Shown one piece after another: positions 17,401 through 23,591 of a stretch of DNA of 64,000 bases. The stretch lies in contig DAINOJ010000002.1 in assembly GCA_036744005.1 (NCBI GenBank), forward strand, positions 62,001 to 126,000, given 5' to 3'. The DNA comes from CALCNS01 sp937897315 (lineage in GTDB: Bacteria > Bacillota > JAAYKD01). The notes below the pieces were generated by a model. It did not search any database, was not told the DNA's origin, and saw only the letters and a program-made list of their open reading frames with translations. Numbering within the stretch: position 1 is the stretch's first letter; the number at the start of each line of letters is the position of its first letter. The translations under genes were made by a program, and so were the position numbers.

Positions 17401-18366
17401 TCTAAGTGTTTCTCCCTTGCTCACTAAGACTTCTCCTACCGCAATAGATAGGGTACCCTCATGGGAATAAATATTCTCTTCTGCTACCACGGTTCGAGAA
17501 GCGACTCTACCAAGTGCTCTACGTTGAATGGCTAATTTTTTGTTTAGTTTGTACCGCCCAACTTGCATAAGGTCATATCGGCGAGGATCAAAGAATAAGG
17601 TGCGGATGAGGTTCATCGCACTATCCTCTGTTGGTGGTTCCCCTGGACGAAGTTTTTTATAAATCTCGAACAAAGCAGTCAGTCGGCTATCTGTTACATC
17701 CTTCTCCAATGTAGCTCTTAAGCGTGCATCATCGTTAAAATAGTCCAAGATGTCCGCGTTTTGAACAAGACCCAAGACACGCAAAAGCACCGTTACCGGT
17801 ATTTTCCGGTTGCGGTCGATTCTAGTATATAGAACTTGGTTGTTATCGGTTTCGAATTCCAACCAAGCACCCCGATTTGGGATGATTTGAGAACTGAACA
17901 GACGATTATTATTGGCATCGACACTCCAAACGAAATAAGCTCCAGGTGAGCGCACCAGTTGACTGACTATGACACGCTCCGCACCATTAATAATAAAGGT
18001 ACCCTGGTCGGTCATCAGCGGAAAGTCTCCCATGAAAACTTCTTGTTCCTTAATCTCACCGGTTTGCTTATTACTGAGGCGAACTTTCACACGCAATGGA
18101 GCTGCATAGGTTACATCGCGTTCTTTGGAATTTTCTACAGAATATTTGGGTTCTCCCAATCGATAATCGCCAAAATATAAACTCAGATTGTTGGTAAAGT
18201 CTTGTACTGGCGATATATCCCGTAGCAATTCTTTTAATCCGACGTTAAGAAACCATTGATACGAGCTCTGTTGAACCTCTATGAGGTTGGGAATGGGCAG
18301 GACTTCGTCAATTCGTGAAAATGAGAAACGCTGACGATTGCCCGATTTGACCATCTTACCGTCCAA
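14413..18366 (-). CDS. rpoB: DNA-directed RNA polymerase subunit beta with long acidic tail
   Basis: Second large RNA polymerase subunit. I start at a TTG (18364-18366), five bases after GAGGGGTGA; this matches the (M)xGxLV... start of B. subtilis RpoB, whereas the in-frame GTG at 18375 overlaps the ribosome binding site. Length 1317 residues. The rifampicin region (SSQLSQFMDQTNPLAEL, then HKRRLSALGPGG) looks sensitive-type. After the conserved end (GIPESFKVLIKELQSLGLDV) the protein continues for about 112 residues, nearly half Asp/Glu, in two blocks separated by a helix-like stretch. Confidence 0.97.
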   Translation of the reverse strand: MDGKMVKSGNRQRFSFSRIDEVLPIPNLIEVQQSSYQWFLNVGLKELLRDISPVQDFTNNLSLYFGDYRLGEPKYSVENSKERDVTYAAPLRVKVRLSNKQTGEIKEQEVFMGDFPLMTDQGTFIINGAERVIVSQLVRSPGAYFVWSVDANNNRLFSSQIIPNRGAWLEFETDNNQVLYTRIDRNRKIPVTVLLRVLGLVQNADILDYFNDDARLRATLEKDVTDSRLTALFEIYKKLRPGEPPTEDSAMNLIRTLFFDPRRYDLMQVGRYKLNKKLAIQRRALGRVASRTVVAEENIYSHEGTLSIAVGEVLVSKGETLRREHFQKLMECGVNEVFVFAADGEHEIKIIGNGYHGTTWQSRLLGQRVADSVFYKEQLIIGDGEIITEEHVASLVSMVEEGKIRSVKIRHDEELETVYLGPVYSPRDEKHLTNDDILAAISYQLNIMDNLGNRDDIDHLGNRRLRSVGELLQNQFRVGLARMERVIRERMSIQNTEQVTPQALINIRPVVASIKEFFGSSQLSQFMDQTNPLAELAHKRRLSALGPGGLSRDRAGFEVRDVHHSHYGRMCPIESPEGPNIGLIGSLTTYARINKYGFIETPYRLVDKEKGLVTKTIDYLTADEEDEFICTQANTPLTEDHYFAEEKVTVRLRNLEIKQVLPNEVDYMDVSPKQLFSVPTTLIPFLENDDASRALMGSNMQKQAVPLLVPKAPIIGTGMEGKAAIDSGVCVISRRAGVVIRATADEIKVLGDDNEVDTFRLTKFTRSNQGTCMNQRVICTRGQRVEAGSVLADGPATEQGELALGKNVLAAYMPWEGYNYEDAILLSEKVVREDIFTSIHIEEYESDARDTKLGPEEITRDIPNVGEDQLRDLDDRGIVRIGADVRSGDILVGKVTPKGETELTAEERLLRAIFGEKAREVRDTSLRVPNGEAGKIVDVKVFSRENNDELPPGVNQLVRVYIAQKRKISVGDKMAGRHGNKGVVSRIMAEEDMPFLPDGTPIQIVLNPLGVPSRMNIGQILEVHLGAAANRLGLHIATPVFDGAGEEDVLQALRESGLERDGKTVLFDGRTGEAFENRVTVGYVYMLKLFHLVDDKIHARSTGPYSLVTQQPLGGKAQFGGQRFGEMEVWALEAYGAAYTLQELLTVKSDDVIGRVKTYEAIVKGENVPEPGIPESFKVLIKELQSLGLDVKVYSADAEEIIIRETDDDIGETAKELDLNIESVEPEVADDDLDDLDEEEEEDDDLILDFPAIDTHRDDLTEKAPEKKELIIDEAKLAQLAKLVAAKLEDEFLDDDLLESDEDEEDEDEEDDEPVMN

Positions 18367-18412
18367 ATTTGTCACCCCTCGTTTGAATGCTTAAAAGGCA
18401 ATGAGTAACCAA

Positions 18413-18444
18413 ACAGCAGGCATTTCTATATAGATACCTGCTGT
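18413..18444 (-). other. Stem-loop in the rpoB leader
   Basis: ACAGCAGG/CCTGCTGT arms (18413-18420 and 18437-18444) with a 16-base loop lie in the rpoB 5' leader, about 45 bases before the start codon. On the minus strand the 3' arm is followed by TTTGGTT, too weak for a confident terminator. It could act as an attenuator or mRNA stability element. Confidence 0.35.
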
Positions 18445-18547
18445 CGACTCCTTGCATTTTCATTCGATTCACAATAGAAATATGATCACGGAATACTCTA
18501 TTTGTAAGAAAGGATACTTAGTCCATCTTACGCTATTGCAATTATCT

Positions 18548-18576
18548 ATATTATCATAGGTTATATACGAAGTCAA
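18548..18576 (-). promoter_or_regulatory. Sigma-A promoter for rpoBC
   Basis: TTGACT (18571-18576), 17-base spacer, TAATAT (18548-18553) preceded by TGA, i.e. an extended -10. Located just after the rplL terminator, giving an approximately 170-base leader ahead of rpoB. Confidence 0.7.
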
Positions 18577-18585
18577 GTAAAAGAA

Positions 18586-18618
18586 AAAGAAACCCTCATC
18601 CGTGGAGAGGGTTTCTTT
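18586..18618 (-). terminator. Rho-independent terminator after rplL
   Basis: 12-bp perfect stem (AAAGAAACCCTC / GAGGGTTTCTTT) with a 9-base loop, followed on the minus strand by a T-rich run (TTTTCTTTT). Separates the rplJL and rpoBC transcripts. Confidence 0.88.
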
Positions 18619-18648
18619 CAGCTTAAAACAGTATCAAAAGGTAAGAAA

Positions 18649-19023
18649 CTATTTAAGTTTAGCAGTAGCGCCGGCTTCAGCTAATTTCTTAACGATTTCT
18701 TCGCCGTCGGCTTTGGAAACCTTTTCTTTAACGGCTTTGGGTGCGCCGTCAACGATTGCTTTGGATTCAGTCAATCCTAAGCCGGTTACTTCACGAACTA
18801 CTTTGATGACATTGATTTTCTTGTCGCCAACGTTTTCGAGAATTACATCAAATTCAGTTTGTTCTTCTTCTACAGCAGCGGCAGCAGCGGCAACAGGAGC
18901 AGCAGCAACAGCCATGGGGGCAGTGGCGGAAACACCAAACTTTTCTTCCAAAGCTTTTACCAGTTCAGACAATTCCAACACGGTCATATTGCTGATGGCT
19001 TCAATTAATTGTTCTTTATTCAT
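18649..19023 (-). CDS. rplL: 50S ribosomal protein L7/L12
   Basis: Stalk protein that recruits translation GTPases. 124 residues from the ATG at 19023; an ATG three codons upstream is inside the ribosome binding site region (TAGGAGGATG). N-terminal dimer domain, an alanine-rich hinge (APMAVAAAPVAAAAAAVEEE) and the C-terminal domain with KINVIKVVREVTGLGLTESK are all clear. Confidence 0.98.
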   Translation of the reverse strand: MNKEQLIEAISNMTVLELSELVKALEEKFGVSATAPMAVAAAPVAAAAAAVEEEQTEFDVILENVGDKKINVIKVVREVTGLGLTESKAIVDGAPKAVKEKVSKADGEEIVKKLAEAGATAKLK

Positions 19024-19080
19024 TATAAACATCCTCCTAATATTTTTCTTTATTAAAGTGAAAACAAGAAAGCATTGGCA

Positions 19081-19617
19081 TTAATTGCCTGTTTCTTCTT
19101 TTTGCTTCCGAACGGCTTCCAAAGCATATACCAAATTTCGGGTATTGCCTTGTAAAACGGAGTAGAACCCGGTAATCGGAGCGATCAATGTTCCAAGTAC
19201 CTGTGCGATTAAGACATTCTTATCGGGCAAGCTTGCCAAAGCCTTGACACCAGCAGCGTCAATCACTTTACCACTGACAATACCACCTTTGATTTCAAGG
19301 GTTAGTTTGCTTTCCTTCAAGAATTCTTCCAAAATTTTTGCCGGTGCGACCGGATCATTCATACCAAAGAAAGCTGCTGTGGTTCCTTCCAATTTGGTAT
19401 TAATGGCTTCCATACCCAATTCGGTTGCAGCCAGACGAGTCAGCGTATTCTTGATAACCTTCATATCGACTCCGGCTTCACGGCATTTTCGACGCAATTT
19501 GGTTACCGTTGCAACGTTCATTCCTCGATAATCCATAAAGACGACCGATTGAGTCGCTTGTAAACGTTCCTTAATTTCAGCTACTGCTGCAGCTTTTTGC
19601 TCGCGTATTGCATTCAT
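19081..19617 (-). CDS. rplJ: 50S ribosomal protein L10
   Basis: Anchors the L7/L12 stalk and, in many bacteria, binds its own mRNA leader to repress the operon. 178 residues, MNAIREQKAAAVAEIKERLQ at the start. Its 5' leader carries the conserved L10-leader core (see separate entry), so autogenous control is likely. Followed by rplL after 57 bases. Confidence 0.97.
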   Translation of the reverse strand: MNAIREQKAAAVAEIKERLQATQSVVFMDYRGMNVATVTKLRRKCREAGVDMKVIKNTLTRLAATELGMEAINTKLEGTTAAFFGMNDPVAPAKILEEFLKESKLTLEIKGGIVSGKVIDAAGVKALASLPDKNVLIAQVLGTLIAPITGFYSVLQGNTRNLVYALEAVRKQKEETGN

Positions 19618-19804
19618 TGTTGTTACACCTCCCTCATTCGCTTCTCGCTTCTCTAGCTGTATTCAAAAAGAACAAAGCCAAGGGAGAAGAGCACTAAGAT
19701 AAATAATGCGGTATCCGCAGACAGACGGATACCGCATTCGATAGATTGCGTTGTTCCGACCTCGGCAGGATGATTAAACATTACTGTCCCTGCTGTCTAC
19801 GATC
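19618..19804 (-). promoter_or_regulatory. L10 leader (autoregulatory r-protein leader)
   Basis: The leader from the promoter at 19812-19840 to rplJ contains the hallmark CCTGCCGAGG (plus-strand positions about 19762-19771) and the partner AGACAGCAGGGACAG stretch near 19785-19799. It also holds a perfect 13-bp hairpin (19705-19738, arms AATGCGGTATCCG and its complement, 8-base loop) followed by a weak ATTTATCTT run, placed where Bacillota leaders often carry an attenuating terminator. The conserved core matches the known L10 leader family by eye; the attenuation step is inference. Confidence 0.85.
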
Positions 19805-19811
19805 TCACTGT

Positions 19812-19840
19812 ATTGTAATTGCCTAATCTTGCTTTGTCAA
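19812..19840 (-). promoter_or_regulatory. Sigma-A promoter for rplJL
   Basis: TTGACA (19835-19840), 17 bases, TACAAT (19812-19817). It starts only a few bases after the rplA stop codon and drives the L10 leader. Confidence 0.85.
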
Positions 19841-19847
19841 GCAAAAC

Positions 19848-20561
19848 TTAAGCTTGAGGCACGAATTTTTCTGCTGCCTTTTGTGGGTTTACATGGATTC
19901 CCGGACCCATTGTTGTAGATATGGTTACGGAACGAATGTATGTGCCCTTTGCAGCAGCGGGTCTGGCTTTCACTAAAGCATCCATAATCGCTTCCATATT
20001 GATAGCGAGTTTATCAGCTGTGAAGTTTGCTTTACCAATCGGCACATGAACCACGCCGGCTTTGTCCACACGATACTCCACTTTACCAGCTTTGATTTCA
20101 TTGATTGCTTTACCGATTTCCATGCTGACAGTGCCGGTTCTTGGGTTTGGCATCAAACCACGGGGACCTAAGACACGACCCAACCGTCCGACCAAACCCA
20201 TTACATCGGGTGTTGCAACGGCTACATCGAAGTCCATCCATCCACCTTGGATTTGAGCTACCAGCTCTTCTGCTCCGACGATGTCAGCCCCAGCAGCTTC
20301 TGCTTCTTTGGCTTTGTCGCCTTTGGCAAACGCCAATACTCGTACCGTTTTTCCTAAACCCGCCGGCATGACAGTTGCACCACGGACATTTTGATCCGCA
20401 TGTTTTGGATTTACACCCAAGACAACTGCTAAGTCAACAGATTCAACAAATTTCGTTGTTGAAGTTTTGACGACCAAGTCCAATGCTTCCATGGGGTCGT
20501 ACATTTTATTCGAATCTACCAATTTTGCTGCTTCAGCAAAACGTTTGCCATGTTTGGCCAT
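19848..20561 (-). CDS. rplA: 50S ribosomal protein L1
   Basis: L1-stalk protein involved in E-site tRNA release. 237 residues from the ATG at 20561, preceded by AAAGGAGGAAAG; upstream in-frame sequence to 20606 lacks a ribosome binding site. Conserved MAKHGKRFAEA start, RNPRTGTV-type PNPRTGTVS loop and the C-terminal SVTISTTMGPGI are seen. Downstream of rplK in one operon. Confidence 0.97.
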   Translation of the reverse strand: MAKHGKRFAEAAKLVDSNKMYDPMEALDLVVKTSTTKFVESVDLAVVLGVNPKHADQNVRGATVMPAGLGKTVRVLAFAKGDKAKEAEAAGADIVGAEELVAQIQGGWMDFDVAVATPDVMGLVGRLGRVLGPRGLMPNPRTGTVSMEIGKAINEIKAGKVEYRVDKAGVVHVPIGKANFTADKLAINMEAIMDALVKARPAAAKGTYIRSVTISTTMGPGIHVNPQKAAEKFVPQA

Positions 20562-20633
20562 TTTTCTTTCCTCCTTTGTGGTTAAGCGGGGGTTTTCCCC
20601 TCCCACCGGTCAAGTGCAATGAAGGTCAAGGGG

Positions 20634-21059
20634 TTATCCCTGAACCTCAATCCCCATGCTGCGGGCAGTGCCCTCAACCATACGAATCGCCGCTTCGATG
20701 GAAGCTGCATTTAAATCAGGCATCTTTAACTGAGCAATCTCTCTGACCTTTTCTTTGGTAATGGTGCCAACTTTCTTCTTGTTGGGAGTTCCTGAAGCCG
20801 TATCAATATTGCATGCTTTTTTAAGCAATACAGCAGCAGGAGGAGTCTTGAGAATAAATGTAAAGGAACGGTCCTGATAAACCGAAATTTCAACAGGAAT
20901 CACCAGTCCAATCTGCGGAGCTGTTTTTTCGTTGAATTCCTTTAAGAAAGCCATCATGTTAATACCCGCTTGTCCTAAGGTAGGACCGACAGGTGGAGCA
21001 GGTGTGGCTTTTGCAGCTGGTAACTGCAGTTTTACTACTTTCACTAATTTTTTTGCCAT
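20634..21059 (-). CDS. rplK: 50S ribosomal protein L11
   Basis: GTPase-associated-centre protein and thiostrepton-site partner. 141 residues, with the proline-rich PAAKATPAPPVGPTLGQAG N-terminal domain and the C-terminal rRNA-binding domain ending in EGTARSMGIEVQG. Between nusG and rplA. Confidence 0.98.
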   Translation of the reverse strand: MAKKLVKVVKLQLPAAKATPAPPVGPTLGQAGINMMAFLKEFNEKTAPQIGLVIPVEISVYQDRSFTFILKTPPAAVLLKKACNIDTASGTPNKKKVGTITKEKVREIAQLKMPDLNAASIEAAIRMVEGTARSMGIEVQG

Positions 21060-21116
21060 GGTTACACCTCCTTATAGTAAACTCCTGTCTAGGCAGACAG
21101 GTTGCCGATTAGGGCT

Positions 21117-21653
21117 TTATTCTTTTTTCACATCGGTTAAAGAAAGTTCTGTTAAAACCTCTCTGCCGAAGCCAAAAACAGAAAGCAATACTTTTAAATA
21201 TCGATCTTCCAGATTGATCTCCTGAATTGTGCCAGTCTTCCCTGAAAAGGGACCCTCCACTACCACAACTTTATCTCCAACCGTTAAATCGATGGAACGA
21301 ATTCGTTCCACTGTATCGGTTTGTTTTCCGATGATACGGTCTACTTCTTCCGCTTCCATAGGAATCGGTTTATTGTTTTCGGCACTGATGAAGCCTGTCA
21401 CTCCGGGGGTATTGCGTACGACATACCATGAATCATCGGTATAAATCATTTCAACCAAAACATAACCCGGATAAAGCTTGCGCTTTGTCATTTTCTTTTT
21501 GGCATCTTTAATTTCTACTTCGTCTTCCGTGGGCACTTCAATACGAAAGATTTTATCTTGCATCTCCATGGTTTCCACACGTTTTTCAAGGTTGTCTTTG
21601 ACTTTATTCTCATAACCGGAATATGTGTGAACAACATACCATTCTCGTTTCAT
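21117..21653 (-). CDS. nusG: Transcription termination/antitermination protein NusG
   Basis: RNA polymerase elongation factor coupling transcription to translation and termination. 178 residues; N-terminal NGN domain (REWYVVHTYSGYENKVKDNL, then YPGYVLVEM) and C-terminal KOW domain (VGDKVVVVEGPFSGKTGTI). Between secE and rplK as usual. Confidence 0.98.
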   Translation of the reverse strand: MKREWYVVHTYSGYENKVKDNLEKRVETMEMQDKIFRIEVPTEDEVEIKDAKKKMTKRKLYPGYVLVEMIYTDDSWYVVRNTPGVTGFISAENNKPIPMEAEEVDRIIGKQTDTVERIRSIDLTVGDKVVVVEGPFSGKTGTIQEINLEDRYLKVLLSVFGFGREVLTELSLTDVKKE

Positions 21654-21693
21654 AGATGGGCTTCACCTCTTCTCGCAACCGCTCGTACTTTCA

Positions 21694-21903
21694 TTATATA
21701 ATGAAAGATAACAATGTACTGAAGATGGTATCAATTAACCAAATCAGCAATGAAACAAACACAGTGAAAACGACCACTAATAAAGAGTACACCGTTGTTT
21801 CTCTTTTATTTGGCCATTGCACCTTTTTAAGTTCTCCTCGTACATTGCGGAAATAACCGGTGACACCGCTTCCCCAGTCTTTAATTTTGCTGACAAAGTT
21901 CAT
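21694..21903 (-). CDS. secE: Preprotein translocase subunit SecE
   Basis: Small essential subunit of the SecYEG channel. 69 residues with the conserved amphipathic ELKKVQWPNKRET motif followed by a single transmembrane segment (about residues 42-64). Its AAAGGAGTGATG ribosome binding site overlaps the last codons of the damaged rpmG frame. Confidence 0.96.
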   Translation of the reverse strand: MNFVSKIKDWGSGVTGYFRNVRGELKKVQWPNKRETTVYSLLVVVFTVFVSLLIWLIDTIFSTLLSFII

Positions 21904-21915
21904 TTCATCACTCCT

Positions 21916-22067
21916 TTATCGAGTTTCTCGATGTAAAGTGTGGGTTTTGCAGAACTTGCAGTATTTCTTTAACTCTAAGCGTTCTGTGGTTTTCTTTTTA
22001 TTCTTCTCTGTGCGATAGTTTCTTTGCTTGCACTCAGTACAAGCCAAGCTGATTCCGACTCTCATTC
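21916..22067 (-). pseudogene. rpmG: 50S ribosomal protein L33 gene with two apparent +1 frameshifts
   Basis: The expected 49-residue zinc-binding L33 is encoded but in three frames. Frame 1 from the ATG at 22067 gives MRVGISLACTECKQR; one extra base in the T-run at 22020-22023 (plus strand) must be skipped to read NYRTEKNKKKTTERLELKKY; a second extra base at 21960-21961 must be skipped to read CKFCKTHTLHRETR and the stop at 21916. Read literally, translation stops after about 22 residues. The four zinc cysteines (CTEC, CKFC) are intact in the reconstructed protein. Either a recently damaged gene, with another rpmG elsewhere, or two sequencing errors; all neighbours are intact. Confidence 0.85.
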
Positions 22068-22119
22068 TTCAAGCACCTCCCATACAATCTATACCTTAAA
22101 GGTATCATGCGACTTCGTA

Positions 22120-22149
22120 AGAATATCACAAAGAAGGAGTCGCTGTCAA
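22120..22149 (-). promoter_or_regulatory. Sigma-A promoter for rpmG-secE-nusG-rplKA
   Basis: TTGACA (22144-22149), 18-base spacer, TATTCT (22120-22125) with an extended TGA immediately before it. Sits between the tuf2 terminator and rpmG. Confidence 0.75.
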
Positions 22150-22203
22150 TATCTTATTTTGAAAACAAGTGTCTTTTTTTTAAGGTTAAATCAAAAATAC
22201 ACT

Positions 22204-22238
22204 AGAAAAGAGCCCTGTTCGATAAAGAACAGAGCTCT
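22204..22238 (-). terminator. Terminator after tuf2
   Basis: On the minus strand a 12-bp stem (AGAGCTCTGTTC with GAACAGGGCTCT, one G-U pair) closes a 6-base loop and is followed by TTTTC. Ends the tuf2 transcript before the rpmG promoter. Confidence 0.85.
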
Positions 22239-22254
22239 GTAAAGAAACAATATC

Positions 22255-23457
22255 TTATTCTTGAACTTCGGTAACAACACCAGCGCCAACGGTACGTCCA
22301 CCTTCGCGGATGGCAAAACGCAATTCTTTTTCAATTGCAATCGGTGTAATCAACTCTACTCCCATGACGATGTTGTCGCCGGGCATAACCATCTCTACGC
22401 CTTCCGGTAATTGAATGTTCCCAGTTACGTCGGTGGTTCGGAAATAGAATTGGGGACGATACCCGTTGAAGAACGGGGTATGACGTCCACCTTCTTCTTT
22501 GCTCAATACATAAACTTGAGCTTTGAATTTGGTGTGGGGTTTAATAGAACCCGGTTTTGCTAATACTTGTCCGCGTTCGATATCTTTGCGGTCTACACCA
22601 CGTAGCAACACACCTACGTTGTCGCCCGCCATGGCAGAATCCAACAGTTTGCGGAACATTTCTACGCCGGTGACGACTACTTTACGCGGCTTTTCCATTA
22701 AGCCGACGATTTCCACTTCGTCTGCTACTTTGACCATGCCACGCTCTACTCTTCCGGTCGCTACGGTTCCACGACCAGTAATCGTGAATACGTCTTCTAC
22801 CGGCATTAAGAACGGTTTGTCGGTGGCACGTTCCGGTGTCGGAACATAAGAGTCTACTGCATCCATTAGGTTCCAGATCTTTCCGCACCATTGGCAGTCG
22901 CGTTTGCCACAACCGCATTCTACGGCTTTCAAGGCAGAACCTACCACTACAGGTACATCATTTCCGGGGAATTTATAGCTGCTTAAGAGTTCACGCACTT
23001 CCATTTCGACCAGCTCAATCAACTCGGCATCGTCTACCATGTCGGACTTGTTTAAAAAGACCACCATGTGCGGTACGCCTACTTGATAGGCCAACAAAAT
23101 GTGTTCACGAGTTTGTGGCATCGGACCATCTGCGGCCGATACAACCAAAATCGCTCCGTCCATCTGCGCTGCTCCGGTTATCATGTTCTTGACATAGTCC
23201 GCATGTCCCGGGCAGTCTACGTGTGCATAGTGACGGCTCTCAGTTTGATATTCTACGTGCGCTGTGTTAATGGTGATTCCGCGTGCTTTTTCTTCCGGTG
23301 CTTTGTCGATGTCTTCATATCTCATGACTTCGGCACCGCCGGCGGTCGATAATACGATGGTTAATGCAGCGGTTAATGTGGTTTTGCCATGGTCGATATG
23401 ACCGATGGTACCAATATTTACGTGGGGTTTGTTACGTTCATATTTCTTCTTGGCCAA
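22255..23457 (-). CDS. tuf: Elongation factor Tu, copy 2
   Basis: Same 400-residue protein as the copy at 5892-7094, including the ECGCGKRDCQWC cysteine cluster. By reading both copies I found only two base differences, both silent and near the 5' end (Arg8 CGC/CGT, His12 CAT/CAC). The TTG start at 23457 has GGGAGGCGA upstream; open frame further upstream is not homologous. This copy is monocistronic, with its own promoter and terminator, upstream of rpmG. Confidence 0.97.
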   Translation of the reverse strand: MAKKKYERNKPHVNIGTIGHIDHGKTTLTAALTIVLSTAGGAEVMRYEDIDKAPEEKARGITINTAHVEYQTESRHYAHVDCPGHADYVKNMITGAAQMDGAILVVSAADGPMPQTREHILLAYQVGVPHMVVFLNKSDMVDDAELIELVEMEVRELLSSYKFPGNDVPVVVGSALKAVECGCGKRDCQWCGKIWNLMDAVDSYVPTPERATDKPFLMPVEDVFTITGRGTVATGRVERGMVKVADEVEIVGLMEKPRKVVVTGVEMFRKLLDSAMAGDNVGVLLRGVDRKDIERGQVLAKPGSIKPHTKFKAQVYVLSKEEGGRHTPFFNGYRPQFYFRTTDVTGNIQLPEGVEMVMPGDNIVMGVELITPIAIEKELRFAIREGGRTVGAGVVTEVQE

Positions 23458-23524
23458 TGGAATCGCCTCCCGATTGATAGTTGTGTTAATTGCCAGAGCA
23501 TATCCAAGCATTAACACTAGTACT

Positions 23525-23553
23525 ATTTTACATCATTTTATTAGGGTTTGCAA
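23525..23553 (-). promoter_or_regulatory. Sigma-A promoter for tuf2
   Basis: TTGCAA (23548-23553), 17 bases, TAAAAT (23525-23530) on the minus strand, giving a leader of about 60 bases to the TTG start. No terminator is evident between thrS and this promoter, so read-through from thrS is possible. Confidence 0.65.
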
Positions 23554-23591
23554 TGGTTTTTCGGTTTGGTTTGCATATCATTTCAGATGCT

